DNA of 6,432 nucleotides from Betaproteobacteria bacterium (GCA_011391185.1 JAABRB010000207.1:1-6432), one strand, 5' to 3'. Numbered from the stretch's first letter, positions 1 to 6,432 are shown. Translations and numbers: made by a program. Notes: generated from the sequence alone by a model not told the origin.

Positions 1-790
1 GCACGTGCGCATGACGCCCGACGTCGATTTCTTCGAGGAGCTCGAGCGGGCCATCCGCGAGTCCTTCCCGAAGCCGAAGATGCTGATCATCAATTTCCCG
101 AGCAATCCGACCGCGCAGTGCGTGGAGCTCGAGTTCTTCGAGCGCATCGTGGCGCTCGCGCAGCAGCACGAGATTTTCGTCGTGCATGATCTGGCCTACG
201 CGGACATCGTGTTCGACGGCTATCGGGCGCCTTCCATCATGCAGGTACCGGGTGCGCGGGACGTGGCGGTCGAGTTCTTCACGATGTCGAAGAGCTACAA
301 CATGGCGGGCTGGCGCATCGGGTACATGGTCGGCAACCGCGAGCTCGTCAACGCGCTTGCCCGGATCAAGAGTTACCACGACTACGGCACGTTCACCCCC
401 GTGCAGGTCGCGTCGATCGTTGCGCTGGAAGGCCCGCAGGACTGCGTGGAGGCCATCCGGCTCAAGTACCAGAAGCGCCGCGACGTGCTCGCCAGGGGCT
501 TGCACGAAGCCGGCTGGATGGTCGACATCCCCAGGGCGTCGATGTACATCTGGGCCCGCATCCCGGAGGCGTATCAGTCGATGGGATCACTCGAGTTCGC
601 CAAGAAGGTCCTCGAGGATGCCAAGGTCGCGGTGTCACCGGGCATCGGATTCGGCGAATACGGCGATACGCACGTACGCTTCGCGATGATCGAGAACGAG
701 GCGCGCACCCGGCAGGCGGTTCGGGGCATCAAGGAGATGCTGCGCAAGGACGGGATCGCCGCGCGCAGCGCCGTTGCCGCGACCGGCTGA
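1..790 (+). CDS. alaC: AlaC-type alanine transaminase, PLP-dependent (5' end missing)
   Basis: This is the C-terminal part (about 262 codons) of a fold-type I aminotransferase; E. coli AlaC is about 412 residues, so roughly the first third lies outside the window. The family moves an amino group between glutamate and pyruvate to make alanine in the cytoplasm, using pyridoxal phosphate. Visible motifs are FPSNPTAQ (codons near 95-118), HDLAYAD with the Asp and Tyr that contact the cofactor (near 185-207), SKSYNMAGWRIG with the Schiff-base lysine codon at 290-292, and HVRFAMIEN with the substrate-carboxylate arginine at 677-679. The wording around these motifs (SIMQVPGA, IKSYHDYGTFTP, SPGIGFG) matches AlaC more closely than aspartate transaminases. 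The GTG at 5 and ATG at 11 are internal codons, because the frame is open to the window edge. It lies 109 nt upstream of hom on the same strand, an arrangement known in betaproteobacteria. The family call is firm; the substrate is inferred from similarity. Confidence 0.93.
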   Translation, partial: HVRMTPDVDFFEELERAIRESFPKPKMLIINFPSNPTAQCVELEFFERIVALAQQHEIFVVHDLAYADIVFDGYRAPSIMQVPGARDVAVEFFTMSKSYNMAGWRIGYMVGNRELVNALARIKSYHDYGTFTPVQVASIVALEGPQDCVEAIRLKYQKRRDVLARGLHEAGWMVDIPRASMYIWARIPEAYQSMGSLEFAKKVLEDAKVAVSPGIGFGEYGDTHVRFAMIENEARTRQAVRGIKEMLRKDGIAARSAVAATG

Positions 791-791
791 T

Positions 792-832
792 CACGCGCGA
801 CGGGTCCCCGCGCACGGACCGCGTCACGCGCG
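792..832 (+). other. Imperfect GC-rich hairpin in the alaC-hom spacer
   Basis: Just after the alaC stop, GGTCC (803-807) pairs with GGACC (816-820) around an 8-nt loop. The stem continues below bulges with GACG (799-802) against CGTC (822-825) and CGCGC (794-798) against GCGCG (828-832). There is no T-run behind it, so it is not a typical intrinsic terminator. It could slow transcription between alaC and hom, or be a chance product of high GC. The rest of the 791-899 spacer shows nothing else I can support apart from the hom ribosome binding site. Confidence 0.25.
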
Positions 833-885
833 GCCCGGCGCACGTGGCTCGCTCGTGTATCCGTGAGTGCTGACGAACAATCCTT

Positions 886-890
886 GAGGG
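886..890 (+). promoter_or_regulatory. Ribosome binding site of hom (GAGGG)
   Basis: GAGGG ends 9 nt before the ATG at 900, a good Shine-Dalgarno match at a normal distance. It supports ATG 900 as the hom start, which also gives a protein beginning directly at the nucleotide-binding strand, as expected for the family. Confidence 0.6.
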
Positions 891-899
891 TCGCGCGAA

Positions 900-2210
900 A
901 TGAAGCCAATCAACGTAGGCCTGCTCGGAATCGGTACCGTGGGCGGCGGCACCTGGAGCGTGCTGGCGCGCAATCGGGAGGAGATCAGCCGCCGCGCGGG
1001 TCGCGAGATTCGCATTTCGGTCGTGGCCGACCAGGACGTCTCCAAGGCGAGGCGCCTGACCGGAGGAGCGGTCCGCGTCGTGCCGGACGCGTTCGACGTC
1101 GTCGCGAGTCCGGACATCGACATCGTCGTCGAGCTCATCGGCGGGTCTACGGTGGCCAAGGACCTGATGCTGCGGGCGATCGGAAACGGCAAGCACGTCG
1201 TCACGGCCAACAAGGCGCTGCTTGCCATGCACGGCACCGAGATCTTTGCCGCGGCGCAGGCGAACGGCGTGATGGTCGGCTTCGAGGCGGCGGTGGCCGG
1301 CGGAATTCCGATCATCAAGGCGGTTCGGGAAGGGCTGACTGCGAACCGGATCGAGTGGATCGCCGGGATCATCAACGGCACCTCGAACTTCATCCTGTCC
1401 GAGATGCGCGACCGGGGCCTGTCGTTCGAGGCGGCCCTGAAAGAAGCGCAGGCGCACGGCTATGCCGAGACGGACCCGACTTTCGACGTCGAGGGCATCG
1501 ACGCCGCGCACAAGCTCACCATCCTGGCGGCCCTCGCGTTCGGAATTCCGATGCAATTCTCCAAAGCCTATACCGAGGGCATCACCAAGCTTACGCAGGC
1601 GGATATCCGTTATGCGGAAAGCCTCGGCTATCGCATCAAGCTGCTGGGCGTGACGAAGCGTGCCGCCGGAGGCATCGAGTTGCGCGTGCACCCGACGCTC
1701 ATCCCCGAACGGCGGCTGATTGCGAACGTGGAAGGCGTCATGAACGCAGTGCTCGTGAAGGGCGACGCTGTCGGGCCGACGCTCTACTATGGCGCGGGTG
1801 CGGGTTCCGAACCGACCGCCAGCGCGGTCGTGGCGGATCTCGTCGACGTTACGCGCATGCACACCGCAGACCCGGAGCACCGGGTGCCGCATCTCGCGTT
1901 CCAGCCGGACCGGCTGTCGGACGAGCGCGTGCTGCCGATTGAGGAAGTGGTCACCTCCTACTATCTGCGCATGCGTGTGCTCGACCGGCCGGGCGTCCTG
2001 GCAGATATCACCCGCATCCTTGCCGACGGAATGATCTCGATCGACGCCATGATCCAGCGCGAGCCGGGCGAGGGCGAGGAGCAGGTCGATATCATCATGC
2101 TCACCCACGAAGCGCACGAGAAGCAGGTCAACGATGCGATCCGGGCGATCGAGGGACTTCCGGTCGTGACGGGGCAGGTGACGCGGATCCGGCTCGAGAA
2201 TCTCTTGTGA
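900..2210 (+). CDS. hom: Homoserine dehydrogenase with C-terminal ACT domain
   Basis: This enzyme reduces aspartate 4-semialdehyde to homoserine with NAD(P)H, the branch point toward threonine and methionine. At 436 residues it has the usual length of the monofunctional, ACT-containing form; no aspartokinase domain is fused. The N-terminal Rossmann domain opens with GIGTVGGG (residues 10-17). TANKALLA carries the catalytic lysine K105. The family signature AHGYAETDPTFDVEGIDAAHK (185-205) contains E190, D196, D201 and K205, at the spacing of the substrate-binding and catalytic residues of the yeast enzyme (E208, D214, D219, K223). The ACT domain begins near residue 354 (YYLRMRVLDRPGVLADIT) and runs almost to the end; in related enzymes this domain mediates feedback inhibition by threonine, so allosteric control is inferred. 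All key residues are present. The start at 900 is supported by GAGGG upstream. Alternative identities are unlikely. Confidence 0.97.
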   Translation: MKPINVGLLGIGTVGGGTWSVLARNREEISRRAGREIRISVVADQDVSKARRLTGGAVRVVPDAFDVVASPDIDIVVELIGGSTVAKDLMLRAIGNGKHVVTANKALLAMHGTEIFAAAQANGVMVGFEAAVAGGIPIIKAVREGLTANRIEWIAGIINGTSNFILSEMRDRGLSFEAALKEAQAHGYAETDPTFDVEGIDAAHKLTILAALAFGIPMQFSKAYTEGITKLTQADIRYAESLGYRIKLLGVTKRAAGGIELRVHPTLIPERRLIANVEGVMNAVLVKGDAVGPTLYYGAGAGSEPTASAVVADLVDVTRMHTADPEHRVPHLAFQPDRLSDERVLPIEEVVTSYYLRMRVLDRPGVLADITRILADGMISIDAMIQREPGEGEEQVDIIMLTHEAHEKQVNDAIRAIEGLPVVTGQVTRIRLENLL

Positions 2211-2242
2211 GGACTGAATTGCGCGGAGTGAGGCGGGGCGAA

Positions 2243-2296
2243 CGGTTTTTCCCCTCCTTTTCAAGGAGGGGTGCGCGCGAAGCGTGCGGGGGGGTT
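2243..2296 (+). repeat. Left copy of the two-hairpin repeat unit
   Basis: Hairpin 1 pairs CCCCTCCTT (2251-2259) with AAGGAGGGG (2263-2271) around the loop TTC. Hairpin 2 pairs GCGCGC (2273-2278) with GCGTGC (2282-2287) around the loop GAA, with one G-T wobble (2275 with 2285). A GGGGGGGTT tail follows (2288-2296). The wobble pairs only on the plus strand, so this strand is taken as the unit's sense strand. Confidence 0.82.
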
Positions 2297-2311
2297 CGAT
2301 CCGACGCTGCA

Positions 2312-2363
2312 CACCACCCCGCCACCTTCGGCGACACCCCTCCTCAGAGAGGAGGGGAAAACG
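2312..2363 (-). repeat. Right copy of the two-hairpin repeat unit, inverted
   Basis: Read on the minus strand, hairpin 1 pairs CCCCTCCTC with GAGGAGGGG (2357-2349 with 2345-2337) around a 3-nt loop. Hairpin 2 pairs GTCGCC with GGTGGC (2335-2330 with 2326-2321) around the same GAA loop, with two G-T wobbles. A GGGGTGGTG tail follows (2320-2312). On the plus strand those wobbles would be C-A mismatches, so the stronger fold is on the minus strand, the same sense as in the left copy. Confidence 0.82.
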
Positions 2364-2406
2364 AAATCTCCGCCTCTCACGTGCGAAGCTCGTCACTTCG
2401 AGACGC

Positions 2407-3831
2407 ATGCGGTACGTAAGCACCCGGGGCGGGATGGCCCCGCGCCCGTTCTGCGAGATCCTGCTCGAAGGGCTCGCGCCCGACGGCGGGCTCGTCGTGC
2501 CCGATCATTATCCGCAGATCGACACTGCGACGCTCGAGCGCTGGCGGGTACTCGGCTATGCCGACCTCGCCTTCGAGGTGGTCCGGCGTTTCGTCGACGA
2601 CATCGCCGCAGGCGATCTGCGCGCGATTGTCGACCGGACGTACACCCGGGAGATCTTCCGGTCCGACGCCATCACGCCGCTCGCGACGCTCGAACCCGGC
2701 TTGCACCTGCTCCGGCTTTCCAACGGGCCCACGCTCGCGTTCAAGGACGTGGCGATGCAGCTGCTCGGCAACCTGTTCGAGCACGTGCTGGCCCGGACCA
2801 GCGCGGAACTGAACGTCCTCGGCGCCACCTCGGGCGACACCGGATCCGCGGCGGAGTATGCGTTGCGCGGCAAGCGCGGAGTGCGCGTGTTCATGCTCTC
2901 CCCATACGGAAAGATGAGCGCCTTCCAGTCGGCCCAGATGTACTCGCTGCAGGACCCGAACATCGTCAACATCGCGATCCGCGGCGTATTCGACGACTGC
3001 CAGGACATCGTGAAGGCCGTCTCGGGTGACGCGGAGTTCAAGGCGCGGCATCGCATTGGCACAGTGAACTCCATCAACTGGGCGCGGGTCGTTGCGCAGG
3101 TGGTCTACTATTTCAAGGGCTACTTCGCGGCGATCGCGGAGAGCGGTGCGGACATCGGGGCGCCAGTGTCGTTCGCGGTGCCCTCCGGAAACTTCGGCAA
3201 CATCTTCGCGGGGCACATCGCGCGCATGATGGGACTGCCGATTCGCGCGCTCATTCTCGCCACCAACGAGAACGACGTGCTGCACGAGTTTTTCAGCACC
3301 GGACGCTATCGGGTGCGCGCGAGCACCGAGGTTCTTCAGACATCGAGCCCTTCGATGGATATTTCGAAAGCCTCGAACTTCGAACGCTTCGTCTATGACC
3401 TCGTGGGGCAGGCTGCCGGCATCGTCGCGGAGCTCTGGCGCCAGGTGGCGGAGAAGGGTGGGTTCGATCTCGTCGGCACGCCGTACCTCGCGAAGCTGCC
3501 TGAATTCGGTTTCGTTTCCGGGCGGAGTCGCCACGCGGACCGGCTGGCGACCATTCGCGATGTGTACCAGCGGTATGGCGTCCTCGTCGACACGCATACC
3601 GCCGACGGCATCAAGGTCGCGCGCGAGTATCGCGATCCCGCGACGCCGATGATCTGCCTCGAGACGGCGCAGCCGGTGAAATTCGCGGCGGCCATCCGTG
3701 AGGCGATCGGTCGTGATCCGGAAATTCCGCCCGGGTATGAAGGGCTGGAGCGTCTGCCGCAGCGCGTCGAGGTCATGGACCTGGGTGTCGACGCGGTCAA
3801 GGCGCTCATCGCGCGCCACACCGGCGGCTGA
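2407..3831 (+). CDS. thrC: Threonine synthase
   Basis: ThrC converts O-phospho-L-homoserine to L-threonine and phosphate with pyridoxal phosphate, the last step of threonine synthesis in the cytoplasm. The 474-residue product has the usual length of the proteobacterial form. MRYVSTRGG at the N terminus is the normal beginning of this family and fixes the start at 2407; the frame stays open back to 2284, but that stretch is the translated palindromic repeat. TLAFKDVAMQ carries the Schiff-base lysine K113, and GATSGDTGSA (139-148) is the phosphate-binding loop. Other family landmarks are VNSINWAR (codons from about 3061) and SGNFGNIFAGHIARMMGLP (from about 3187). The Shine-Dalgarno signal is poor: only GAG at 2400-2402, 4 nt before the ATG. 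It follows hom after a 196-nt gap occupied by the repeat pair, so co-transcription with hom must pass through it. No key residue is missing. Confidence 0.96.
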   Translation: MRYVSTRGGMAPRPFCEILLEGLAPDGGLVVPDHYPQIDTATLERWRVLGYADLAFEVVRRFVDDIAAGDLRAIVDRTYTREIFRSDAITPLATLEPGLHLLRLSNGPTLAFKDVAMQLLGNLFEHVLARTSAELNVLGATSGDTGSAAEYALRGKRGVRVFMLSPYGKMSAFQSAQMYSLQDPNIVNIAIRGVFDDCQDIVKAVSGDAEFKARHRIGTVNSINWARVVAQVVYYFKGYFAAIAESGADIGAPVSFAVPSGNFGNIFAGHIARMMGLPIRALILATNENDVLHEFFSTGRYRVRASTEVLQTSSPSMDISKASNFERFVYDLVGQAAGIVAELWRQVAEKGGFDLVGTPYLAKLPEFGFVSGRSRHADRLATIRDVYQRYGVLVDTHTADGIKVAREYRDPATPMICLETAQPVKFAAAIREAIGRDPEIPPGYEGLERLPQRVEVMDLGVDAVKALIARHTGG

Positions 3832-3848
3832 ACATCGCGACCTGTAGC

Positions 3849-4604
3849 ATGAAGCTGCAACGCCTCGCGCCGGCGTTCCTCGCGGTGACGATCGGCCATG
3901 CGGCGCACGCCGCGCATCCACTGCTCACCGAGGACACCGGCACCCAGGGAAAGGGCAACTTCCAGCTCGAGCTCACCGGCGCGCGCGGGCGCGAGGCGAC
4001 CGACGCTGGAACCCTGCGTGCAGAGCAGCCGGCGGCGGTGGTCGCTTACGGTCTCGCCGAGACTGCCGATCTCCAGATCGGGACGTCCTATCTCCGCCTT
4101 TCGCTCGACGACGGAATTGCGCAGACGCGCAACGCCGGATTTTCCGACGTGACGGTGGACGTGAAGTGGCGATTCCTGGAGCGCGGGCCCCTGAGCCTTG
4201 CCCTGAAGCCGGGGTTCATCATTCCGGTCGGAAGCGAGGCGCGCGGCCTGGGACGGGGGAGCTGGACGGGCGGGTCGCTGCTGGTATTCTCCTACGAGCC
4301 GGGACCGGTCGCATTCCACTCCCATCTCGGCTACCTCTACAACAACCTCGTCGGCGAGCGGCGTTCGCTCTGGCACGTTTCGGGGGCCGTCACCTGGCAG
4401 GCGACCGAGCAGCTCAAGCTCGTTGCGGACGTCGCCTATGACACCAATCCGCTGGCATTGGGGGCCGACGGCGTATTTCGCACGGTTCTGGGGGCGATCT
4501 ATTCACCGGTCAAAAACGTGGATCTCGATGTCGGCGTACAGCGCGGTCACCAGTTGCCGGCGCTCGGCCTCGCGGTGCTCTTCGGCGTGACGCTGAGGTG
4601 GTGA
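3849..4604 (+). CDS. Exported outer-membrane barrel-like protein (phenol-degradation MetA / 'transporter' type)
   Basis: The 251-residue product begins with a Sec signal peptide: basic K2 and R5, a hydrophobic stretch about 6-16, and a likely cleavage after AHA or HAA near residues 21-22. The mature part starts HPLLTEDTGTQGKGNFQLEL, a beginning I associate with the MetA-pathway-of-phenol-degradation family of predicted outer-membrane beta-barrels. The body alternates polar and hydrophobic residues in many short strands (ADLQIGTSYLRLS, DVTVDVKWRF, LSLALKPGFIIPVG, LKLVADVAYD, VDLDVGVQRGHQ), and the chain ends in an aromatic residue (VTLRW), as many outer-membrane proteins do. The start lies 17 nt after the thrC stop, with no clear Shine-Dalgarno sequence, so it is probably on the same transcript and perhaps translated by reinitiation. 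Its substrate and role are unknown, and nothing ties it to threonine synthesis beyond position. Location in the outer membrane is inferred; family placement is from memory and moderately sure. Confidence 0.8.
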   Translation: MKLQRLAPAFLAVTIGHAAHAAHPLLTEDTGTQGKGNFQLELTGARGREATDAGTLRAEQPAAVVAYGLAETADLQIGTSYLRLSLDDGIAQTRNAGFSDVTVDVKWRFLERGPLSLALKPGFIIPVGSEARGLGRGSWTGGSLLVFSYEPGPVAFHSHLGYLYNNLVGERRSLWHVSGAVTWQATEQLKLVADVAYDTNPLALGADGVFRTVLGAIYSPVKNVDLDVGVQRGHQLPALGLAVLFGVTLRW

Positions 4605-4605
4605 G

Positions 4606-4635
4606 CCCGGGAACCGCGCTCAGGGGTTATCCGGG
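4606..4635. terminator. Possible hairpin between convergent genes
   Basis: CCCGG (4606-4610) pairs with CCGGG (4631-4635), and inside it AACC (4612-4615) pairs with GGTT (4625-4628) across a small internal loop, leaving a 9-nt loop. It lies exactly where the plus-strand barrel gene and the minus-strand phosphoesterase gene meet, and its right half covers the last codons of the latter. Neither strand has a clear U-run after the stem, so it is only a weak candidate for a two-way terminator. Confidence 0.25.
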
Positions 4636-5576
4636 AAACTCCTGGCGGACTCCGGCGCGCGCACACTGAAGACCGCAGGATGCACTGGATCCACGTCCAC
4701 GAGCACCGGTTCGGCGGCCGGCGATCCCGGAACTTCGACGCGGATGAAGCTGGCGAGCGGCGTGCCGTGTGCCCTGTCCAGCAGCGGCTGATCGTGCCGA
4801 AAGGCATGCGTATCGCCGTGCGCGAGCAGGACCGGCCGCGCAATCCATGCGGCGTGCGCGCGCAGGACGTTGCGCAGCTCGGCATAGCCGTCGGGGGCGC
4901 CGCGGGGCCGGCGCGCCTTTCCGTCGAACCCCGGGTTGGCGTGGAACATGATCACGACGCCTGCCAGGTGGTTCCGCTCGGCGAGCTTCATCGATTCATC
5001 GAGCCAGTCGAATACCGCAGCCATGCGGTGCCGATGCTCGGTATCCATCGTCGCGTTCCGACCGAGATTGTTATTGCTGCCCGGAACATTCACCCCCACG
5101 AAGAGAATCCGGCCGTAGCGCCAGCGGACGTTCTCGCGGTATCCGGCAAAGCGCGGGTCGCTCGACTGGCGCGTGAGCGCGAGTCGACGCTGCCCCTGGC
5201 TTTCGCCGCCCGAGTGGAAGATGCGCCGCAACGCGGCGAGGCGTTCGAGCGGATCGAACCCCGCCACGTGGCAATCCGTCCATTCGTTGTCTCCGGGAAC
5301 GAAGACGAACGGATGGCGCGATGCGTCGAACATTTTCCGGCGCTCTTCGAAGAGCGCGTCGTCGCAGGGTGCGCGGGCGTGCTTGAAATCGCCCAGGTGC
5401 GCGACGAACGCGAGCGGTGCCGCGTCCAGGGTGGCGAGCACGGCCGGGAACCCCTGCACCTCGAACGCGAAGTAGGGCGTGTCCCCGATCAGCGCGAAGC
5501 TGAATCGACCCTGGGCCGCGACCGGTGGCGCGATCAACAGCGCCGCAAGGGCAAGCGCGCGGCCAAACCGGCTCAC
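4620..5576 (-). CDS. Secreted calcineurin-like metallophosphoesterase with variant metal motifs
   Basis: The 318-residue product starts with a signal peptide (R3 and R6, hydrophobic 7-17, likely cleavage after VAA at residue 21), so it probably acts in the periplasm. The calcineurin-like phosphoesterase motifs appear in order: GDTPY (31-35), HLGDFKH (60-66), PGDNEWTDC (94-102), MFHANPGF (210-217) and [10 protein letters not shown] (253-262). Probable metal ligands are D32, D63, N97, H212 and H257. Motif I has P34 where most relatives have His or Gln, and the last motif reads HGDTH instead of GHxH. The set is internally consistent and recalls an uncharacterised branch of the superfamily, so it looks like a subfamily trait rather than decay. 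The substrate is unknown. The GTG start (5576-5574) overlaps the mutS stop as GTGA, with GAAGAAG just upstream as a weak ribosome site, suggesting translational coupling. The start is further supported by the intact signal peptide it yields. Confidence 0.85.
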   Translation of the reverse strand: MSRFGRALALAALLIAPPVAAQGRFSFALIGDTPYFAFEVQGFPAVLATLDAAPLAFVAHLGDFKHARAPCDDALFEERRKMFDASRHPFVFVPGDNEWTDCHVAGFDPLERLAALRRIFHSGGESQGQRRLALTRQSSDPRFAGYRENVRWRYGRILFVGVNVPGSNNNLGRNATMDTEHRHRMAAVFDWLDESMKLAERNHLAGVVIMFHANPGFDGKARRPRGAPDGYAELRNVLRAHAAWIARPVLLAHGDTHAFRHDQPLLDRAHGTPLASFIRVEVPGSPAAEPVLVDVDPVHPAVFSVRAPESARSFPDNP

Positions 5577-6432
5577 AGCTTCTTCAGCCGGTAGATGAGC
5601 TCGAGCGCGTCACGTGGGGAGAGCTCGTCCGGCTTCACGTCATCGAGGAGATCGAGCGCCGGGTGGCGCGGCGGCTCGGGCGTCGGCGGGGCGGCACCGA
5701 AGAGATCCGCCTGACCGCCGCGCGCAAGGCTTTGCTGCTCGAGCGACTGCAGATGACGGCGGGCGGCGCGGATGACGCTGCCGGGCACGCCCGCGAGCGC
5801 GGCGACCTGTAGCCCGTAACTCTGGCTGGCGGGGCCTTCCTCCACGGCGTGCAGGAACACGATCGTGTCCTGGTGCTCGATGGCGCTCACGTGAACGTTC
5901 ACCGCCTCGCGGTGCTCCAGTGCGAGGCGGGTCAGTTCGAAGTAGTGCGTGGCGAACAGCGTGTACGAGCGGCTTCGCTCCACGAGGTGCCGTGCGATCG
6001 CCCAGGCGAGCGCGAGCCCGTCGAAGGTCGATGTGCCGCGCCCAACCTCGTCCATGAGGACGAGGCTCGACTCCGTCGCGTTGTTGAGGATGGCCGCGGC
6101 CTCGGTCATCTCCACCATGAAGGTCGAGCGTCCGCCGGCGAGGTCGTCGGCGGCGCCGATGCGCGTGAAGATCTGGTCGATCGGGCCCAGGCGAACGCGT
6201 CGTGCCGGCGCATAGCAGCCGGCGCACGCGAGCAGCGCGATGAGCGCCACCTGGCGCATGTAGGTGGACTTGCCGCCCATGTTCGGACCGGTGATGACCA
6301 GCATCCGGCGGGTGGCGGCGAGGCGCGTGTCGTTGGCGATGAATTCGTCGACCTCGTCTTCCACGACCGGGTGACGTCCGGCCTCGATCTCGATGACCGC
6401 CTCGTCGGAGAATTCGGGGCGGCACCAGCCAC
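5573..6432 (-). CDS. mutS: DNA mismatch repair protein MutS, C-terminal part (5' end beyond window)
   Basis: About 286 C-terminal codons of MutS are present; the full protein is about 850-900 residues. MutS binds mismatches and, using ATP, recruits MutL. The fragment opens in the linker before the ATPase domain ([10 protein letters not shown]) and contains Walker [10 protein letters not shown] (6289-6263), [21 protein letters not shown], Walker [14 protein letters not shown] (Asp codon 6052-6050) and the FATHYFEL segment (His codon 5947-5945). After the ATPase domain, QADLF (5713-5699) fits the beta-clamp-binding pentapeptide and stands where E. coli MutS has QMSLL. The end, [18 protein letters not shown], matches the E. 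coli tetramerisation helices, with Asp and Arg at the spacing of D835 and R840. All ATPase residues are intact. The GTG at 6364 is internal, since the frame continues with matching sequence to the window edge. The TGA stop (5575-5573) overlaps the next gene's start. Confidence 0.97.
   Translation of the reverse strand, partial: GWCRPEFSDEAVIEIEAGRHPVVEDEVDEFIANDTRLAATRRMLVITGPNMGGKSTYMRQVALIALLACAGCYAPARRVRLGPIDQIFTRIGAADDLAGGRSTFMVEMTEAAAILNNATESSLVLMDEVGRGTSTFDGLALAWAIARHLVERSRSYTLFATHYFELTRLALEHREAVNVHVSAIEHQDTIVFLHAVEEGPASQSYGLQVAALAGVPGSVIRAARRHLQSLEQQSLARGGQADLFGAAPPTPEPPRHPALDLLDDVKPDELSPRDALELIYRLKKL

Larger units (their letters stand above)
2243..2363. repeat. Inverted pair of two-hairpin palindromic repeats (MITE- or BIME-like)
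   Basis: The hom-thrC gap holds two copies of one unit, in opposite orientation, separated by 15 nt (2297-2311). The outer ends are complementary (a T-run then CCCCTCC at 2246-2257; GGAGGGG then an A-run at 2351-2361), so the whole element can also fold on itself. Each unit contains a 9-bp CCCCTCC-type stem, a 1-nt linker, a 6-bp stem with a GAA loop, and a G-rich tail. Over a 46-nt core the copies agree at 33 positions, and the stem differences are mostly compensatory. CGAA occurs directly on both flanks (2239-2242 and 2362-2365) and could be a short target duplication, but it is too short to weigh much. Read through, the unit encodes peptides such as PLLEKEGK and PLLREEGK, which I recall from spurious ORFs in many bacterial genomes; this suggests a dispersed repeat family. 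No transposase is present. Confidence 0.85.

Noticed and set aside
1311..1552. Repeated 12-mer CGGAATTCCGAT at 1311-1322 and 1541-1552 inside hom
   Set aside because: Both encode Gly-Ile-Pro codons in ordinary hom sequence; the second copy has no surrounding similarity, so chance is the likely cause.
2246..2271. Left hairpin as an intrinsic terminator of hom
   Set aside because: The T-run is before the stem on the plus strand, and the stem is followed by GC-rich sequence, not U-rich. The right hairpin is followed by A residues.
2128..2337. Small minus-strand ORF with the peptide APLLEKEGK, and plus-strand PLLREEGK
   Set aside because: These are translations of the palindromic repeat, a familiar source of false small proteins.
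2284..2406. Longer N terminus for thrC starting at 2284
   Set aside because: The extra 41 codons cover the repeat; threonine synthases begin at MRYVSTRG-like sequence, which is at 2407.
729..2423. Very long minus-strand open frame (564 codons) antisense to alaC end and hom
   Set aside because: It mirrors a certain gene (hom) in high-GC DNA, where antisense frames stay open by codon bias. The translation is Arg/Asp/His-rich without recognisable domains.
2377..3921. Minus-strand open frame of 514 codons antisense to thrC
   Set aside because: Same shadow effect; thrC on the plus strand has all its family motifs, and the antisense product has none.
4680..5594. Plus-strand open frame of 304 codons across the phosphoesterase gene
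   Set aside because: It is antisense to a gene with a signal peptide and ordered phosphoesterase motifs, and its own translation shows no family.
6362..6364. GTG as a start for a short MutS-like protein
   Set aside because: Sequence upstream in the same frame continues the normal MutS ([10 protein letters not shown]) to the window edge.

Overview
The window is high-GC bacterial DNA, most likely from a betaproteobacterium or a close relative. This rests on the alaC-hom-thrC order, which I know from betaproteobacteria, and on close resemblance of AlaC and MutS to proteobacterial forms. The species cannot be read from the sequence. There are six protein genes, two of them cut by the window edges. 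I saw no RNA gene, CRISPR array, insertion sequence or phage gene.

Positions 1-3831, plus strand: an amino-acid biosynthesis block. It holds the C-terminal part of an AlaC-type alanine transaminase, a full homoserine dehydrogenase (hom) with a C-terminal ACT domain, and a full threonine synthase (thrC). Hom makes homoserine from aspartate semialdehyde, and ThrC converts O-phosphohomoserine to threonine. The kinase between these two steps is not in the window. AlaC sits beside them as a pyruvate/glutamate transaminase. The hom-thrC gap (2211-2406) holds the most unusual structure here: two inverted copies of a palindromic unit of about 52-54 nt. Each unit folds into two consecutive hairpins, and the stems covary between the copies.

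Positions 3849-4604, plus strand: a secreted or outer-membrane protein with a signal peptide and a beta-strand-rich body, resembling the MetA-pathway/phenol-degradation 'transporter' barrels. It starts 17 nt after thrC and probably shares its transcript.

Positions 4620-6432, minus strand: the C-terminal third of mutS (mismatch repair ATPase), followed through a 4-nt GTGA overlap by a secreted calcineurin-like phosphoesterase with an altered metal-site signature. This unit converges on the plus-strand genes with only 15 nt between stop codons.

Most of the window is ordinary housekeeping sequence. The points worth a second look are the covarying two-hairpin repeat pair, the variant phosphoesterase, and its coupling to mutS. 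I found no evidence of a new multi-gene system.
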